64,000 nucleotides of DNA from assembly GCF_005845365.1 (NCBI RefSeq), contig NZ_CP040509.1:1054001-1118000 (forward strand), given 5' to 3'. Positions within the stretch are counted from its first letter, which is position 1. Each line of letters starts with the position of its first letter. Below, one piece after another: positions 25,317-34,037 of this stretch. Position numbers and translations under genes: made by a program. The DNA comes from Rhodoluna limnophila. Its GTDB lineage: Bacteria > Actinomycetota > Actinomycetes > Actinomycetales > Microbacteriaceae. The notes beneath the pieces were generated by a model, which saw only the letters and a list, made by a program, of their open reading frames with translations, was not told the DNA's origin and searched no databases.

Positions 25317-27354
25317 TGCCCAACAGTAGCAAGACGTGGGGTTCAAAGTACGGTGCGAGTGTGCGAGCAAATGTACCGGTTAGATGGTTCTCCCCGCGGT
25401 AAACCACCGCGTTTCCGATAACCGGAAGGCACTTGGTTTCAGTGCAATAAACATCATCGAAGTTCACCAAAACCACACGCTCTGAATCAATGCGGTTTAC
25501 GGCACCTATTTGAGCATCGAAATCAAACGCGTCCTCACGACTGATGGAACAATCTGCATTTGGATTGTTTGCGAGGCAACCCAGGACGTCATCGATGTGC
25601 TTTGGGCTGTCCTTAATGGCCAAAACGGGAATGCCCGCTGCCGTCAGTTGCCGCCACAATTTGGCTGTACCGGTGATTGCGTAGTTTTGCTCATCAGCAC
25701 CGGCCGGCTCAGCCCAGTCAACGCCGCTCCACTGCGATGTAACCAACAACGAGAATTTTCGGTCAATCAATTCCGCTTTCACGTTTGCTACCCACTTGGC
25801 GCACGCGGAGGTTAGAACTTGATCTTGAACGCGCTGCGCCAAGGTAAACGGGCAACCGCCTTTGGTGTAAACCGTAAGGCTCCAGTTGCGAGATTTGGCG
25901 AGGCGCTGGAAGGCACCGGCGTAGTGATTGGCATGCGAGTCACCCACCAACGCAATAGAGACATCACTGGTGCCGACAACCAATTCACACGCGCCAGGCT
26001 GCGAGTCACCGCGACTCAAACTGCCGCAAGCTTTGGTGGCAGCACTGGTGTCTGAAGGCGCCGAAATTACCGATGGATAAAGCCGGTTTAACTCCGGATT
26101 AGAGCAAGGATTCTGCCCAGGCGCGCGAGCTGCGGCACCAAAGCAAGCCTCTGCTTCGACGGCCGTTGACACCAAAACATCATTGGCAATCACACGCTCA
26201 GCCTGAGCGGCGGCTGCCCCAGATACGGCCACCAAGGCGGCCGTTGCCAGAGCCAATGCGCTAAAGGTTTTTCTGCGATTGCTGCGCCCGAAAACACCAC
26301 CTACTAAGAATGGTTTCTCGATGAATTTGGATGTGAAGGCGGCCAGCAAGAGTGTCATGCCGAGGACAATCAATTTTGAAGTCATCGAAGCGTCTAGGCC
26401 CAAGACAAATGGGGCCAGGATGAGTATTGGCCAATGCCAGAGGTAAATGGAATAGGAGCGATCGCCCACCCATTGAATTGGAGCTAGGCCGGCTACCCTT
26501 GCCAGCCATCCGTCGTTGACATTGGCCCAAATGACTAGAGCTGTTCCGAGAACCGGGATAAGCGCCCATGAACCTGGAAATGGCAGGCTTGAGTCAAAAA
26601 ATACTCCGGCACCAGCAACGGCAAGCAGCCCGGTAACCGCCATTGTTTGGGCAACTTTTTGTTTGGTCACAACCGGCGCAAATGCCAGCAGCGCACCGAC
26701 ACCAAACTCCCAAGCTCTCACCGGGGTCGAGAAGTATGCAATTGCCGGTTCTGAATGGGTTTGAATAACTCCGTAAACAAAGGAGGCAACCGTTAGCAGC
26801 AACAGTGCAGCGAATATCGAACGCCTTCTGAAGCGCTTTGAGAATTTACCGACCACAAAGAGTGTGCCGGCAATAATCAGTGGCCAGGCTAGGTAAAACT
26901 GCTCTTCTACCGAAAGCGACCAAAAATGCTGGGTTGGTGACGAGGCATTACCAAGCGCCAGGTAGTCGACTGAGTCGGCCGCCAGAATCCAGTTTTCAAA
27001 GTAGAGCGCCGATGCCTGAATCTCTTCGAGCCACTGACCCCACAGGGACATCGGTGTTGAAAAATAGACCGCAATACCGGTAACTAAAAGCACAAAGAAT
27101 GAGGCCGGCAATAGGCGGCGAACCCGTTTTGCCCAGAATTTAGTGATTGAAAACTTTGATTTAGCAACATCGCGCAAAATGTGCGAAGTGATCAGGTAGC
27201 CAGAAATCACAAAGAAAACGTCAACGCCGATAAAGCCGCCGGTGAGCCGTTGGGGCCAAAGGTGGTAAAGCACCACCAAGCCCACAGCGATCGTCCTCAG
27301 CGCCTGAATGTCGATGCGTATTACCGGAGGTCGACCAATCGATTGCGTTGGCAA
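25309..27354 (-). CDS. OafA-type O-acyltransferase with C-terminal SGNH domain
   Basis: 681 residues. The N-terminal acyltransferase 3 domain (residues about 10-345, ten helices) has DIQALRTIAVGLVVLYHL, GGFIGVDVFFVISGYLIT, FWAKRVRRLLPA and SLSVEEQFYLAWPLI. The extracytoplasmic C-terminal domain (about 430-681) has the SGNH nucleophile block VALVGDSHANHYAGAF. Such proteins O-acetylate cell-wall or surface polysaccharides; the inner domain passes an acyl group outward and the SGNH domain transfers it. The catalytic Asp-x-x-His block at the end reads RGENHLT, with Gly in the place of Asp, which may weaken or change the transferase step. First of two coupled genes. Confidence 0.88.
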   Translation of the reverse strand: MPTQSIGRPPVIRIDIQALRTIAVGLVVLYHLWPQRLTGGFIGVDVFFVISGYLITSHILRDVAKSKFSITKFWAKRVRRLLPASFFVLLVTGIAVYFSTPMSLWGQWLEEIQASALYFENWILAADSVDYLALGNASSPTQHFWSLSVEEQFYLAWPLIIAGTLFVVGKFSKRFRRRSIFAALLLLTVASFVYGVIQTHSEPAIAYFSTPVRAWEFGVGALLAFAPVVTKQKVAQTMAVTGLLAVAGAGVFFDSSLPFPGSWALIPVLGTALVIWANVNDGWLARVAGLAPIQWVGDRSYSIYLWHWPILILAPFVLGLDASMTSKLIVLGMTLLLAAFTSKFIEKPFLVGGVFGRSNRRKTFSALALATAALVAVSGAAAAQAERVIANDVLVSTAVEAEACFGAAARAPGQNPCSNPELNRLYPSVISAPSDTSAATKACGSLSRGDSQPGACELVVGTSDVSIALVGDSHANHYAGAFQRLAKSRNWSLTVYTKGGCPFTLAQRVQDQVLTSACAKWVANVKAELIDRKFSLLVTSQWSGVDWAEPAGADEQNYAITGTAKLWRQLTAAGIPVLAIKDSPKHIDDVLGCLANNPNADCSISREDAFDFDAQIGAVNRIDSERVVLVNFDDVYCTETKCLPVIGNAVVYRGENHLTGTFARTLAPYFEPHVLLLLGND

Positions 27355-27400
27355 AATGCTCCCTGTTGCGAAGTTTTGTTCAGGCCATCAGGCCACAAAG

Positions 27401-27508
27401 TTAATCAGATTTTTTGTTTGCAGCTTTGGTCTGCTTGTCTAGGCGCTTTTCTTTCAAGCTCTTAGCGGCAACTTTTTTAACGTTCTTTTGCTGCGATTTT
27501 TCTGCCAT
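27401..27508 (-). CDS. Small lysine-rich protein (35 aa)
   Basis: ATG 27508 with a CGGAG ribosome-binding site; TAA at 27401. The product is MAEKSQQKNVKKVAAKSLKE followed by KRLDKQTKAANKKSD: about one-third lysine, strongly basic and without hydrophobic segments. Similar tiny SLKEKR-containing proteins occur in actinobacteria, from memory; function unknown. RNA or DNA binding is a guess from charge only. It lies between DUF2871 and the acyltransferase on the same strand. Confidence 0.55.
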   Translation of the reverse strand: MAEKSQQKNVKKVAAKSLKEKRLDKQTKAANKKSD

Positions 27509-27571
27509 TTTGGACTCCGTTCGGAAGCCCGATTGACCTCTAGTTCAGACTAGTTGAGTTTGCCGCTTAAT

Positions 27572-27997
27572 CTAGCTCTTCTCAGCCTTTGCCCAGATTT
27601 TGATACCGAGGATGATCAGCAGCAAGCCAAGTGCCAGCGACAACATGATGTGCCCCAGGCCGGCGATTCCGGCTATGGCACCCGACTCGACCTCAGTACC
27701 CAGCACGGACTGAATTCCACGGAGAACCATGATCGAAGTACTCAAAACCAAACCCGCGTTGTAAAGCCAAAAGAAAGTCTTGAAGCGCCAGTCATCAGAG
27801 AGTTTGAAGGCATTGTCAAGCAACAGCACAATCAAAAAGACTAAGAAACCGAGGGTAAGTAGGTGGGTGTGAACCACGCTCAGTTGGGTGTACTGACCTG
27901 CCTCAAACTCATTCAGTTTGGTGAATTCTCGGTAAAAGACACCCGAAGATAGCCCCAAAACAAGATAAATTGCCGAAGCAATAAAAGATTTCTTCAA
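27572..27997 (-). CDS. DUF2871-like membrane protein
   Basis: 141 residues from TTG 27997, chosen because GAGGAG lies 7 nt upstream; the frame runs further to an ATG at 28057 but that would approach the divergent SDR gene closely. Four helices, with conserved-looking histidines at helix ends (VVHTHLLTLGFL and GLGHIMLSLALG). The arrangement resembles DUF2871, a small family distantly similar to parts of heme-copper oxidase subunit I. Whether it binds heme cannot be told from sequence. Divergent from the SDR gene at 28073. Confidence 0.65.
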   Translation of the reverse strand: MKKSFIASAIYLVLGLSSGVFYREFTKLNEFEAGQYTQLSVVHTHLLTLGFLVFLIVLLLDNAFKLSDDWRFKTFFWLYNAGLVLSTSIMVLRGIQSVLGTEVESGAIAGIAGLGHIMLSLALGLLLIILGIKIWAKAEKS

Positions 27998-28072
27998 TTC
28001 AAACTCCTCGCTCCAATCCTGCCACGGAAATCTTTTGTGAACCCCGCCGGTTGGCATGCACAGGAGGCCTAA

Positions 28073-28768
28073 ATGAGTGAACTACAAGGGCGACAAATAT
28101 TGGTGGTTGGTGCCAGTGGCGCCTTTGGAAACGAATTTTGTACTCAGTTAGAGGCATCAGGCGCGAAAGTGATCGGGACGGCTCGGAACGCAGATTCGGC
28201 CGCCAGACTTCAGCCCCAACTTGCACAACGTTTGTTGTTGAATCTTGAGGAACCTGAATCGATTCAGACCCTCACCAACTACCTGAATGCCAGCCAGACC
28301 AGCATCGATGGAATTGTCTTCGCGTCTGGATTAGTGGCTTTTGGCTCGGTAACCGAAACACCTCCGGCCGTTTTGCAACGCCTGATGCAAGTTAACGCTC
28401 TGGGGCAAATTGATTTGGTTCAGCAAATGATCCCGGCACTGGTCCAGGCAGCGACAGCAAGCCGAGCCCCATTTGTGGTTTCCATCAGCGGCGTAATTGC
28501 AGAGCGGCCCATGGCCGGGCTTTCGGCTTACTCAGCCAGCAAGGCCGCACTACACGCCTACGCCACCGCCGCCCAGCGTGAGTACCAAAAGCTTGGAATC
28601 AGGTGGCTTGATGCTCGTCCGGGGCACACCGAATCGGGGTTAGCGAATCGGGCTATTGCCGGAACCGCCCCTAACTTTGGGGTCGGCATGGCCGTAGATC
28701 TGGTGATTGGGCGCATAATCAAAGCAGTGCTCGATGACGAGAAGGACCTGCCAAGTGGAAGCTTCTAA
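28073..28768 (+). CDS. Short-chain dehydrogenase/reductase
   Basis: 231 residues. The N-terminal Rossmann motif is VVGASGAFGNEF (TGxxxGxG variant), followed by the cofactor segment GTARNADSAARL. The catalytic block is SISGVIAERPMAGLSAYSASKAALHAYA: Ser, Tyr and Lys of the SDR triad are all present (YSASK). The substrate is unknown. The next gene, also an SDR-like enzyme, overlaps its 3' end by 14 nt from a GTG start, so they are co-expressed and may act in one pathway. Confidence 0.88.
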   Translation: MSELQGRQILVVGASGAFGNEFCTQLEASGAKVIGTARNADSAARLQPQLAQRLLLNLEEPESIQTLTNYLNASQTSIDGIVFASGLVAFGSVTETPPAVLQRLMQVNALGQIDLVQQMIPALVQAATASRAPFVVSISGVIAERPMAGLSAYSASKAALHAYATAAQREYQKLGIRWLDARPGHTESGLANRAIAGTAPNFGVGMAVDLVIGRIIKAVLDDEKDLPSGSF

Positions 28769-30278
28769 CCAAGACCTGCCATTACTGCGCTCCGCAGATG
28801 GAAAGCCCGCCCTGTGCTTGGTGACCGGGGCAACCGGCTACATTGGCGGTCGATTGATTGTTGAGCTCTTAAAACACGGATACCGCGTGCGGATTTTGGC
28901 GCGAAACCCAGAGCGGTTGAAGTACCACCCTTGGATTGATCAGGTCGAAGTTGCAGAGGGAGACGCTCAGGATCGAGCTGCCCTCGACCGTGCGCTTGCA
29001 GGCGTTGATGTTGCCTACTACTTGCTACACGCACTGATGTCCAAGGACAATTTTGAGTCTCAAGAACGGACGATGGCCGAAAGCTTCGGAGAAGTGGCTA
29101 AAGAATGCAACGTGAGGCGCATCGTTTACCTCGGCGGAATCATTGCACCAAATGAAGTTATGTCACCGCACCTTCAGGCCAGGGCTGATACCGGTGAGAT
29201 TCTTCGAGCCTCGGGGGTATCAACAATCGAACTTCGTGCCGGCGTTGTGATCGGCTCTGGCTCGGCCTCTTTCGAAATGCTGCGCTATCTGACCGAACGT
29301 CTGCCAATCATGACCGTACCCAAGTGGGTCAACGTTCGAATCCAGCCGATTGCCGTTAGAGACGTATTGCGTTACCTCGTAGGCGCCGCGACAATCAACC
29401 CAACTATTAGTGGGGCATTCGACATCGGTGGCCCACAGGTCTTCACGTATAAAGAAATGATGCAGCAGTATGCCGAGGCTGCTGGGCTTCGCCGAAGAAT
29501 CATCATCCCTGTTCCAGTTCTGACACCAAGGCTTTCATCGGGGTGGGTTGGCCTTGTGACGCCGGTGCCCTACACCTTAGCCAAACGCCTAGTAGCCAGC
29601 CTCAAGAATGAAGTGGTAGCTGCCGATGACAGCATTCGCGGGCTAGTGCCAGACCCACCCGGCGGCCTAACGCCATTCAAACGAGCGGTGCAATTGGCGC
29701 TTACCAAAATCAAGGATGCCCGCGTAGAGACCAGGTGGAGTGATGCATCGATTCCGGGAACACCATCTGAACCACTTCCTACCGACCCAAGCTGGGCCGG
29801 CGGAACCCTCTACAAAGATGTCCGGACGGTTCACTCACCTGACTCGGTCGAGGACGTTTGGAAGCGAGTTGAGGCCATCGGCGGAGACAACGGGTACTCG
29901 ATAGCAACCTGGGCCTGGCAACTTCGAGGTTTTATTGACCGCATGTTTGGCGGGGTTGGTCTGAGACGCGGAAGGCGCGACCCGAACACCCTTCAGGTCG
30001 GCGATGCTTTGGACTTTTGGCGGGTCGAAGAGATTATCAAGCCAAAGCTGCTGCGTTTGCGTGCCGAAATGAAAATGCCAGGACTTGCCTGGCTGGAATT
30101 TGGCATCGAAGAAGACCCGGAGACCGGTGGATCAATTTTGACTCAGGTGGCTATCTACGCTCCGAAGGGGCTGCTCGGTCACGCCTATTGGTGGGCGGTT
30201 TGGCCGATGCACGGATTTGTGTTCCCGTCTATGGCCAGAACAGCCGCCCTAGCAAAAAAGAGCTCCTCGAAGCGTTAG
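28755..30278 (+). CDS. NAD(P)-binding SDR-like protein with C-terminal DUF2867
   Basis: About 507 residues from GTG 28755, which has AGAAGGA upstream; an ATG at 28734 is the alternative. The N-terminal NmrA/atypical SDR domain has LCLVTGATGYIGGRLIVELL, RILARNPERL and ALMSKDNFESQERTMAESF. Residues about 330-500 match DUF2867 (VWKRVEAIGGDNGYSIATWAW, then FWRVEEIIKPKLLRLRAEMK and WPMHGFVFPSMA). Such two-domain proteins are widespread in actinobacteria but their reaction is unknown; binding of NAD(P) is expected from the glycine-rich loop. Coupled to the upstream SDR. Its stop overlaps the convergent gluconokinase stop by 4 nt. Confidence 0.8.
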   Translation: MEASNQDLPLLRSADGKPALCLVTGATGYIGGRLIVELLKHGYRVRILARNPERLKYHPWIDQVEVAEGDAQDRAALDRALAGVDVAYYLLHALMSKDNFESQERTMAESFGEVAKECNVRRIVYLGGIIAPNEVMSPHLQARADTGEILRASGVSTIELRAGVVIGSGSASFEMLRYLTERLPIMTVPKWVNVRIQPIAVRDVLRYLVGAATINPTISGAFDIGGPQVFTYKEMMQQYAEAAGLRRRIIIPVPVLTPRLSSGWVGLVTPVPYTLAKRLVASLKNEVVAADDSIRGLVPDPPGGLTPFKRAVQLALTKIKDARVETRWSDASIPGTPSEPLPTDPSWAGGTLYKDVRTVHSPDSVEDVWKRVEAIGGDNGYSIATWAWQLRGFIDRMFGGVGLRRGRRDPNTLQVGDALDFWRVEEIIKPKLLRLRAEMKMPGLAWLEFGIEEDPETGGSILTQVAIYAPKGLLGHAYWWAVWPMHGFVFPSMARTAALAKKSSSKR

Positions 30279-30763
30279 TGGATTACTGCGTCAACCTGAT
30301 CACTAACCGATTGGGCCATGTCCAACTGGATTCCAGTTTCGTCGGACTCAAGTGGCTCAAGGTCTAGTAGTTGTGAGTCAAGCAGCCTGACCGGCATGAA
30401 GTGACCAGTGCGCTTAGACAGGCGCTCTAAAAGCGCGATTCGCGAGCCATGCGGGTGTACAAAAAACGCTTCTGGCGCGATTGACCTGATTTGATCTCGA
30501 TACTTGCGCTTTAGCGCAGAGCAGGCGATCACTAGATTCTCATTTGCGCCCGCAGCCTGGGCCAGTTTTTGACCTACGGCTTCAAGCCATGGCAATCGGT
30601 CCTCATCAGTCAGCGGTTCACCGGCTGTCATTTTGGCTACATTACCCAAAGGGTGCAGGTCATCCCCATCGATAAAGTCACCACCAATAGCCTCAGCCAG
30701 CGCCTTGCCAAGTGTTGACTTTCCGCAACCCGAGACGCCCATAACGACGATCTGATCGGCCAT
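30275..30763 (-). CDS. gntK: Gluconokinase (GntK/thermoresistant type)
   Basis: 162 residues. P-loop [20 protein letters not shown], then FIDGDDLHPLGNVAKMTAGEPLTDEDRLPWL and ACSALKRKYRDQIR, which together identify small gluconokinases. It phosphorylates D-gluconate to 6-phosphogluconate for the pentose phosphate or Entner-Doudoroff route. Length is usual for the family. No gluconate permease or regulator is beside it. It is last gene in a minus-strand run after the PhnA-like gene (7-nt gap). Confidence 0.93.
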   Translation of the reverse strand: MADQIVVMGVSGCGKSTLGKALAEAIGGDFIDGDDLHPLGNVAKMTAGEPLTDEDRLPWLEAVGQKLAQAAGANENLVIACSALKRKYRDQIRSIAPEAFFVHPHGSRIALLERLSKRTGHFMPVRLLDSQLLDLEPLESDETGIQLDMAQSVSDQVDAVIH

Positions 30764-30770
30764 CGAATGC

Positions 30771-31130
30771 CTAGAGAACTTTCTTAACCACGCTTGACTT
30801 GAGCATCATTGGACCAAAGCCATCGACTTTCGCATCGATGTCGTGGCCATCAGCACCTTTCACGAGGCGAATGTTGCGAACCTTAGTGCCAACTTTGATT
30901 GCCGACGATGCGCCCTTAACCTTGAGGTCCTTGGCGATGGTAACAGTGTCTCCATCAGACAAAATATTGCCGACAGAATCTTTCACAACGCGTGCTGTTT
31001 CAGGTGAATCGGAATCGCTATCATCGGCAGCAACCCACTCATGAGCGCATTCTGGACAGACCAAAAGGGCACCCATCTCATAGGTGTACTCGCATGCGCA
31101 CTGGGGGCATGGAGGCAATTGATCAGCCAT
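30771..31130 (-). CDS. phnA: PhnA/YjdM-family zinc-ribbon protein
   Basis: 119 residues. The N-terminal zinc ribbon has [21 protein letters not shown] (CxxC...CxxC, residues 8-30), then HEW. The C-terminal SH3-like domain carries [42 protein letters not shown] and [22 protein letters not shown], the conserved YjdM (formerly PhnA) sequence. Despite the old name, a direct part in phosphonate use is not established. It is translationally coupled to the DUF1737 gene upstream (1-nt overlap, TAATG). Confidence 0.93.
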   Translation of the reverse strand: MADQLPPCPQCACEYTYEMGALLVCPECAHEWVAADDSDSDSPETARVVKDSVGNILSDGDTVTIAKDLKVKGASSAIKVGTKVRNIRLVKGADGHDIDAKVDGFGPMMLKSSVVKKVL

Positions 31131-31369
31131 TAGACGTGAACTACTGCCTGGCCAACAATTACGTTTTCACCGTTGAAAGTCATAGCGGGCGAGCCGTGAA
31201 GTTTGTAGCCGTTTTCTAGGTGCAAGCTAACTTTCGAACAAAACTCTGAGTTATCAATTCCGGTAAGCATTTTGTAAGGCTTGGTGAAATCTGGGGTTGC
31301 TGGGGCTTCAGCGTTTGCCGAGGGCAAAGCGCAACTCTCCCACTCTTGTGAGTCATTTTGTTCAGTCAT
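31130..31369 (-). CDS. DUF1737 domain protein
   Basis: 79 residues. After an acidic N-terminal tail, residues 32-79 match DUF1737: [20 protein letters not shown], then [27 protein letters not shown]. These small proteins are widespread but unstudied. The stop overlaps the ATG of the PhnA-like gene, so the two are made together. Ahead of it lies the terminator that closes the pit transcript, so this gene must have its own promoter in the short gap or depend on read-through. Confidence 0.8.
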   Translation of the reverse strand: MTEQNDSQEWESCALPSANAEAPATPDFTKPYKMLTGIDNSEFCSKVSLHLENGYKLHGSPAMTFNGENVIVGQAVVHV

Positions 31370-31398
31370 GCTTCAAGTTTGCCACAGTGGATAAAGAA

Positions 31399-31427
31399 AA
31401 ACCCCGACCAGTTGAAGGCTGGGGTTG
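31399..31427 (-). terminator. Intrinsic terminator after the pit operon
   Basis: On the minus strand AACCCC (31426-31421) pairs with GGGGTT (31405-31400), with partial pairing further in, and the right arm runs into TTTTTC. It lies 17 nt after the stop of the 90-residue membrane protein gene and ends the pit transcript. Confidence 0.75.
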
Positions 31428-31442
31428 ATCAGTAAACGCTAA

Positions 31443-31715
31443 TTAGCCCATGTGGAAATACGGAACGATTAGGTAAATTCCGTAGAGCACTGATGCTGCA
31501 CAAATGGTGAACATCACGTATGCGCCAATTCGGAACAACACCTCGCGTGGATTGGTCGAATCGCGCACCTCGAGCGATGGGCTCTTTTCAGTGGTTTCTA
31601 GAATGTGGCGAGCGTTGGTCAACCAACGCATGCCCAACGAAAATGCTGCGGTGATAAAAACGCTGGCACCGATGGCTACTCCAGCCACTAGCAATAGGGA
31701 ATCCCACTTAATCAT
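31443..31715 (-). CDS. Small membrane protein linked to Pit (90 aa)
   Basis: 90 residues with two membrane helices (about residues 8-30 and 63-86) joined by a charged stretch (NARHILETTEKSPSLEVRDS). The C-terminal segment ICAASVLYGIYLIVPYFHMG resembles small proteins found directly after pit genes in Microbacteriaceae, from memory. The ATG overlaps the pit stop by 1 nt (TAATG), so it is very probably an accessory protein of the phosphate transporter. No direct function is known. Confidence 0.65.
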   Translation of the reverse strand: MIKWDSLLLVAGVAIGASVFITAAFSLGMRWLTNARHILETTEKSPSLEVRDSTNPREVLFRIGAYVMFTICAASVLYGIYLIVPYFHMG

Positions 31716-32944
31716 TATTTGCCACCCTTTGCATTTGCTGCTGCCTTTTTAGCTGCTGCTGCGGCTTTTGCCGCTGCCTTACGAACCTCACGCGGTGAGG
31801 CAATTACCTCAGATGCGCCTTCAACTTCACTCAAAACATTGGTGTGAGTGATTCGGTTGCGACGTGAAATCTGGAAAATTGCGATTGAACCGGCAACCAC
31901 CAAAACGGTGTCAGCCAAAAGACCAACCGGGCCAGACAGCACTAGAAGTGCAGAAAGAGCACCGACACCACCTGCAGCAGGAAGCGTTAGCAACCAACCG
32001 GTCACAATGTGACCAGCCTTGGTCCAACGGATCTGACCACCTTTGCGACCAAGGCCAGCACCCATCACACCACCAGAAGCCACCTGAGTGGTTGAAAGCG
32101 CAAAACCGAGGTTGCTTGAAGCCAAAATTGTGGCTGCGGTTGAAACCTCTGATGCCAGACCCTGTGCCGGCTTGATCTCTGAAAGACCGGTGCCCATGGT
32201 CTTGATGATTCGCCATCCACCAGCGTAGGTGCCTGCTGCAATGGCAACGGCAGCACCGATGATTACCCACCACTCAACGTGGTCACCGGTGGACTGTAGG
32301 CCAGCGGCCACTAGAACCAAAGTGATGACACCCATGGTCTTCTGTGCATCGTTGGTTCCGTGCGACAGTGCAACAAGTGATGAAGTGAAAACCTGACCAA
32401 CCTTGAAGTTGGTACGACCGGTTCCAATGCCTGTGGCCTTGCGGGCCTCTTGTGAACGAGCGGTTAGGAAGTAAGCCACGCGGGTAGCCAAGAAAGCTGC
32501 CAAACCGGCAATCACCGGAGCGAATAGCGATGGCAAGACCAGCTTTTCGAGCACAGCTGGGTAGTTGACAGCAGCAAAACCGCCGTAAACCAAAGCCGCA
32601 CCGATGAGGCCGCCGAAGAGAGCGTGTGATGAAGATGAAGGAAGACCTAGCAACCAAGTGGTTAGGTTCCAAAGAATGGCGCCGGTCAGACCAGCAAAAA
32701 CCATTTCAGGGCCGATGTTTACGCCCTCGCTGATCAACGAAACCGAAATTGCCTTGGCAACAGCGGTTGACAGGAACGCACCGGCAAAGTTCATCAGCGC
32801 TGCGATTAGAACGGCAGTGCGAGGCTTAAGTGCACCAGTCGCAATAGCGGTGGCACTCGAGTTTGCGGTGTCGTGAAAACCGTTGGTGAAGTCAAAGAAA
32901 AGCGCAAGGCCAACAACGAGCCCCACTACGAGTATTGGATCCAC
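31715..32944 (-). CDS. pit: Low-affinity inorganic phosphate transporter Pit
   Basis: 409 residues, about ten helices. Both PiT-family signatures are present: GFHDTANSSATAIATGALKP near the N-terminus (the GxNDxxN motif in its HDTANS variant) and SLVALSHGTNDAQKTMGVI in the middle. It imports phosphate, often as a metal-phosphate complex, using the proton gradient. The C-terminal tail is rich in Ala and Lys (EVRKAAAKAAAAAKK). A PHO-box-like repeat precedes it, which is notable because pit genes are often constitutive. It is coupled to the 90-residue membrane protein. Confidence 0.95.
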   Translation of the reverse strand: MDPILVVGLVVGLALFFDFTNGFHDTANSSATAIATGALKPRTAVLIAALMNFAGAFLSTAVAKAISVSLISEGVNIGPEMVFAGLTGAILWNLTTWLLGLPSSSSHALFGGLIGAALVYGGFAAVNYPAVLEKLVLPSLFAPVIAGLAAFLATRVAYFLTARSQEARKATGIGTGRTNFKVGQVFTSSLVALSHGTNDAQKTMGVITLVLVAAGLQSTGDHVEWWVIIGAAVAIAAGTYAGGWRIIKTMGTGLSEIKPAQGLASEVSTAATILASSNLGFALSTTQVASGGVMGAGLGRKGGQIRWTKAGHIVTGWLLTLPAAGGVGALSALLVLSGPVGLLADTVLVVAGSIAIFQISRRNRITHTNVLSEVEGASEVIASPREVRKAAAKAAAAAKKAAANAKGGK

Positions 32945-33009
32945 GGGATACTTTCTACTTAGTGACCGGGAGATTGACGCTTAGCAAACGGAAGCCAAAC
33001 ATCCTGTTT

Positions 33010-33042
33010 ACTTTAGAAACTAAAGGTTAACGCAAGGTGAAC
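33010..33042 (-). promoter_or_regulatory. PHO-box-like direct repeats upstream of pit
   Basis: On the minus strand GTTCACCTTGC (33042-33032) is followed immediately by GTTAACCTTTA (33031-33021): two adjacent 11-nt units, the first an exact GTTCACC core. A third unit GTTTCTAAAGT is weak and contains a possible -10 (TAAAGT). The box begins 6 nt after the galM stop codon. It matches the element upstream of pstS. Confidence 0.6.
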
Positions 33043-33047
33043 AACGG

Positions 33048-33977
33048 CTACCTACTGAATACTGTAATACCCCAGCTGGCACCCCAGATTTGACCGGGTT
33101 GCAGCCAAATCAGATCTTGCCCGGTATTGAAAGAATTTGCCGCCGACGTCTGCGGTTCAATGGCAACGGCCTTGATCAAACTGTGGGCTGCCGGGTAGTT
33201 ATCTGGGCTAAAAATGCAGGTGTGCTTCAGCTCATTGGATTGCCATAGGTCAACCACCGTGCCGTCGGGGGCTTCAAGGTAGGTGTGCGCCTTGCCACCC
33301 TTATCAATTACCAAATCAGTGAATGAGTTATCTAAGTGGGCCTGACTCAAGAGTCGGCCAGAAGTTAGGTCAAACTCGGTGCCTGCGGTGGCAACTGTAT
33401 GCACCGGCAGCATGCGTTCATCGGTGAGCACCACCGATACGGCTGTTGAGGTCAACACCAATTCAGCGGTATCAAATGGGCTAATTTGCAGGTACGGGTG
33501 GCTACCGATAGCAAATGGCGCCTCTGATGCTGACTGGTTTAGAGCCTCAAATTCAACGGCCATGCCGTCATCGGTGAGCGCGTAGGTAACCCGGATTTCT
33601 AGCTCGAAGGGGTAACCAGAAACGGCAGGTAGCTTAGCCTGCAGAACAATCGCGTCCTCAGTCCTCCGCAGAACTTCGTACTCGTGATCCAAGAGCAGTC
33701 CGTGATTGGACAATCGATTAATAGGGTCTGTGATGGGCAGCTGCTGCGGTCCAGCGCTCGACATCCAACGCGCCTCATCCAGGCGATTGACCCACGGGGC
33801 CATAACAACTCCCTCGAGGAAAGCTGTGCGGGAGCGATTTGGGCCTGGAACCAAGAACTCACGGCCGTCGATTTGAAGTGAAACCAATGCCGCTGCGACA
33901 CTCGAAATAACGGCAGAGAGTTCTCCGTTAGGGCTGGTTTTTTTGAGGCTAAACTGTACCCCAGAGGCAGATGGCAT
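33048..33977 (-). CDS. galM: Aldose 1-epimerase (galactose mutarotase)
   Basis: 309 residues of the galactose mutarotase fold. Recognisable parts are FLEGVVMAPWVNRLDEARW (substrate-binding Asn-Arg region), LSNHGLLLDHEYEVL with the catalytic His, PFAIGSHPYLQIS with the second His, and LEAPDGTVVDLWQSNELKH. It interconverts alpha and beta anomers of galactose or glucose before phosphorylation. Divergent from galT-galK, with a 60-bp shared upstream region, which groups it with the Leloir pathway. UDP-galactose 4-epimerase (galE) is not in this window. Confidence 0.88.
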   Translation of the reverse strand: MPSASGVQFSLKKTSPNGELSAVISSVAAALVSLQIDGREFLVPGPNRSRTAFLEGVVMAPWVNRLDEARWMSSAGPQQLPITDPINRLSNHGLLLDHEYEVLRRTEDAIVLQAKLPAVSGYPFELEIRVTYALTDDGMAVEFEALNQSASEAPFAIGSHPYLQISPFDTAELVLTSTAVSVVLTDERMLPVHTVATAGTEFDLTSGRLLSQAHLDNSFTDLVIDKGGKAHTYLEAPDGTVVDLWQSNELKHTCIFSPDNYPAAHSLIKAVAIEPQTSAANSFNTGQDLIWLQPGQIWGASWGITVFSR

Positions 33978-34037
33978 GCCTCTAGCCTAGCGAGCAAGCT
34001 GGGTCAATCTGCAGATAAAACTTTAGGCAAAGGGCGC

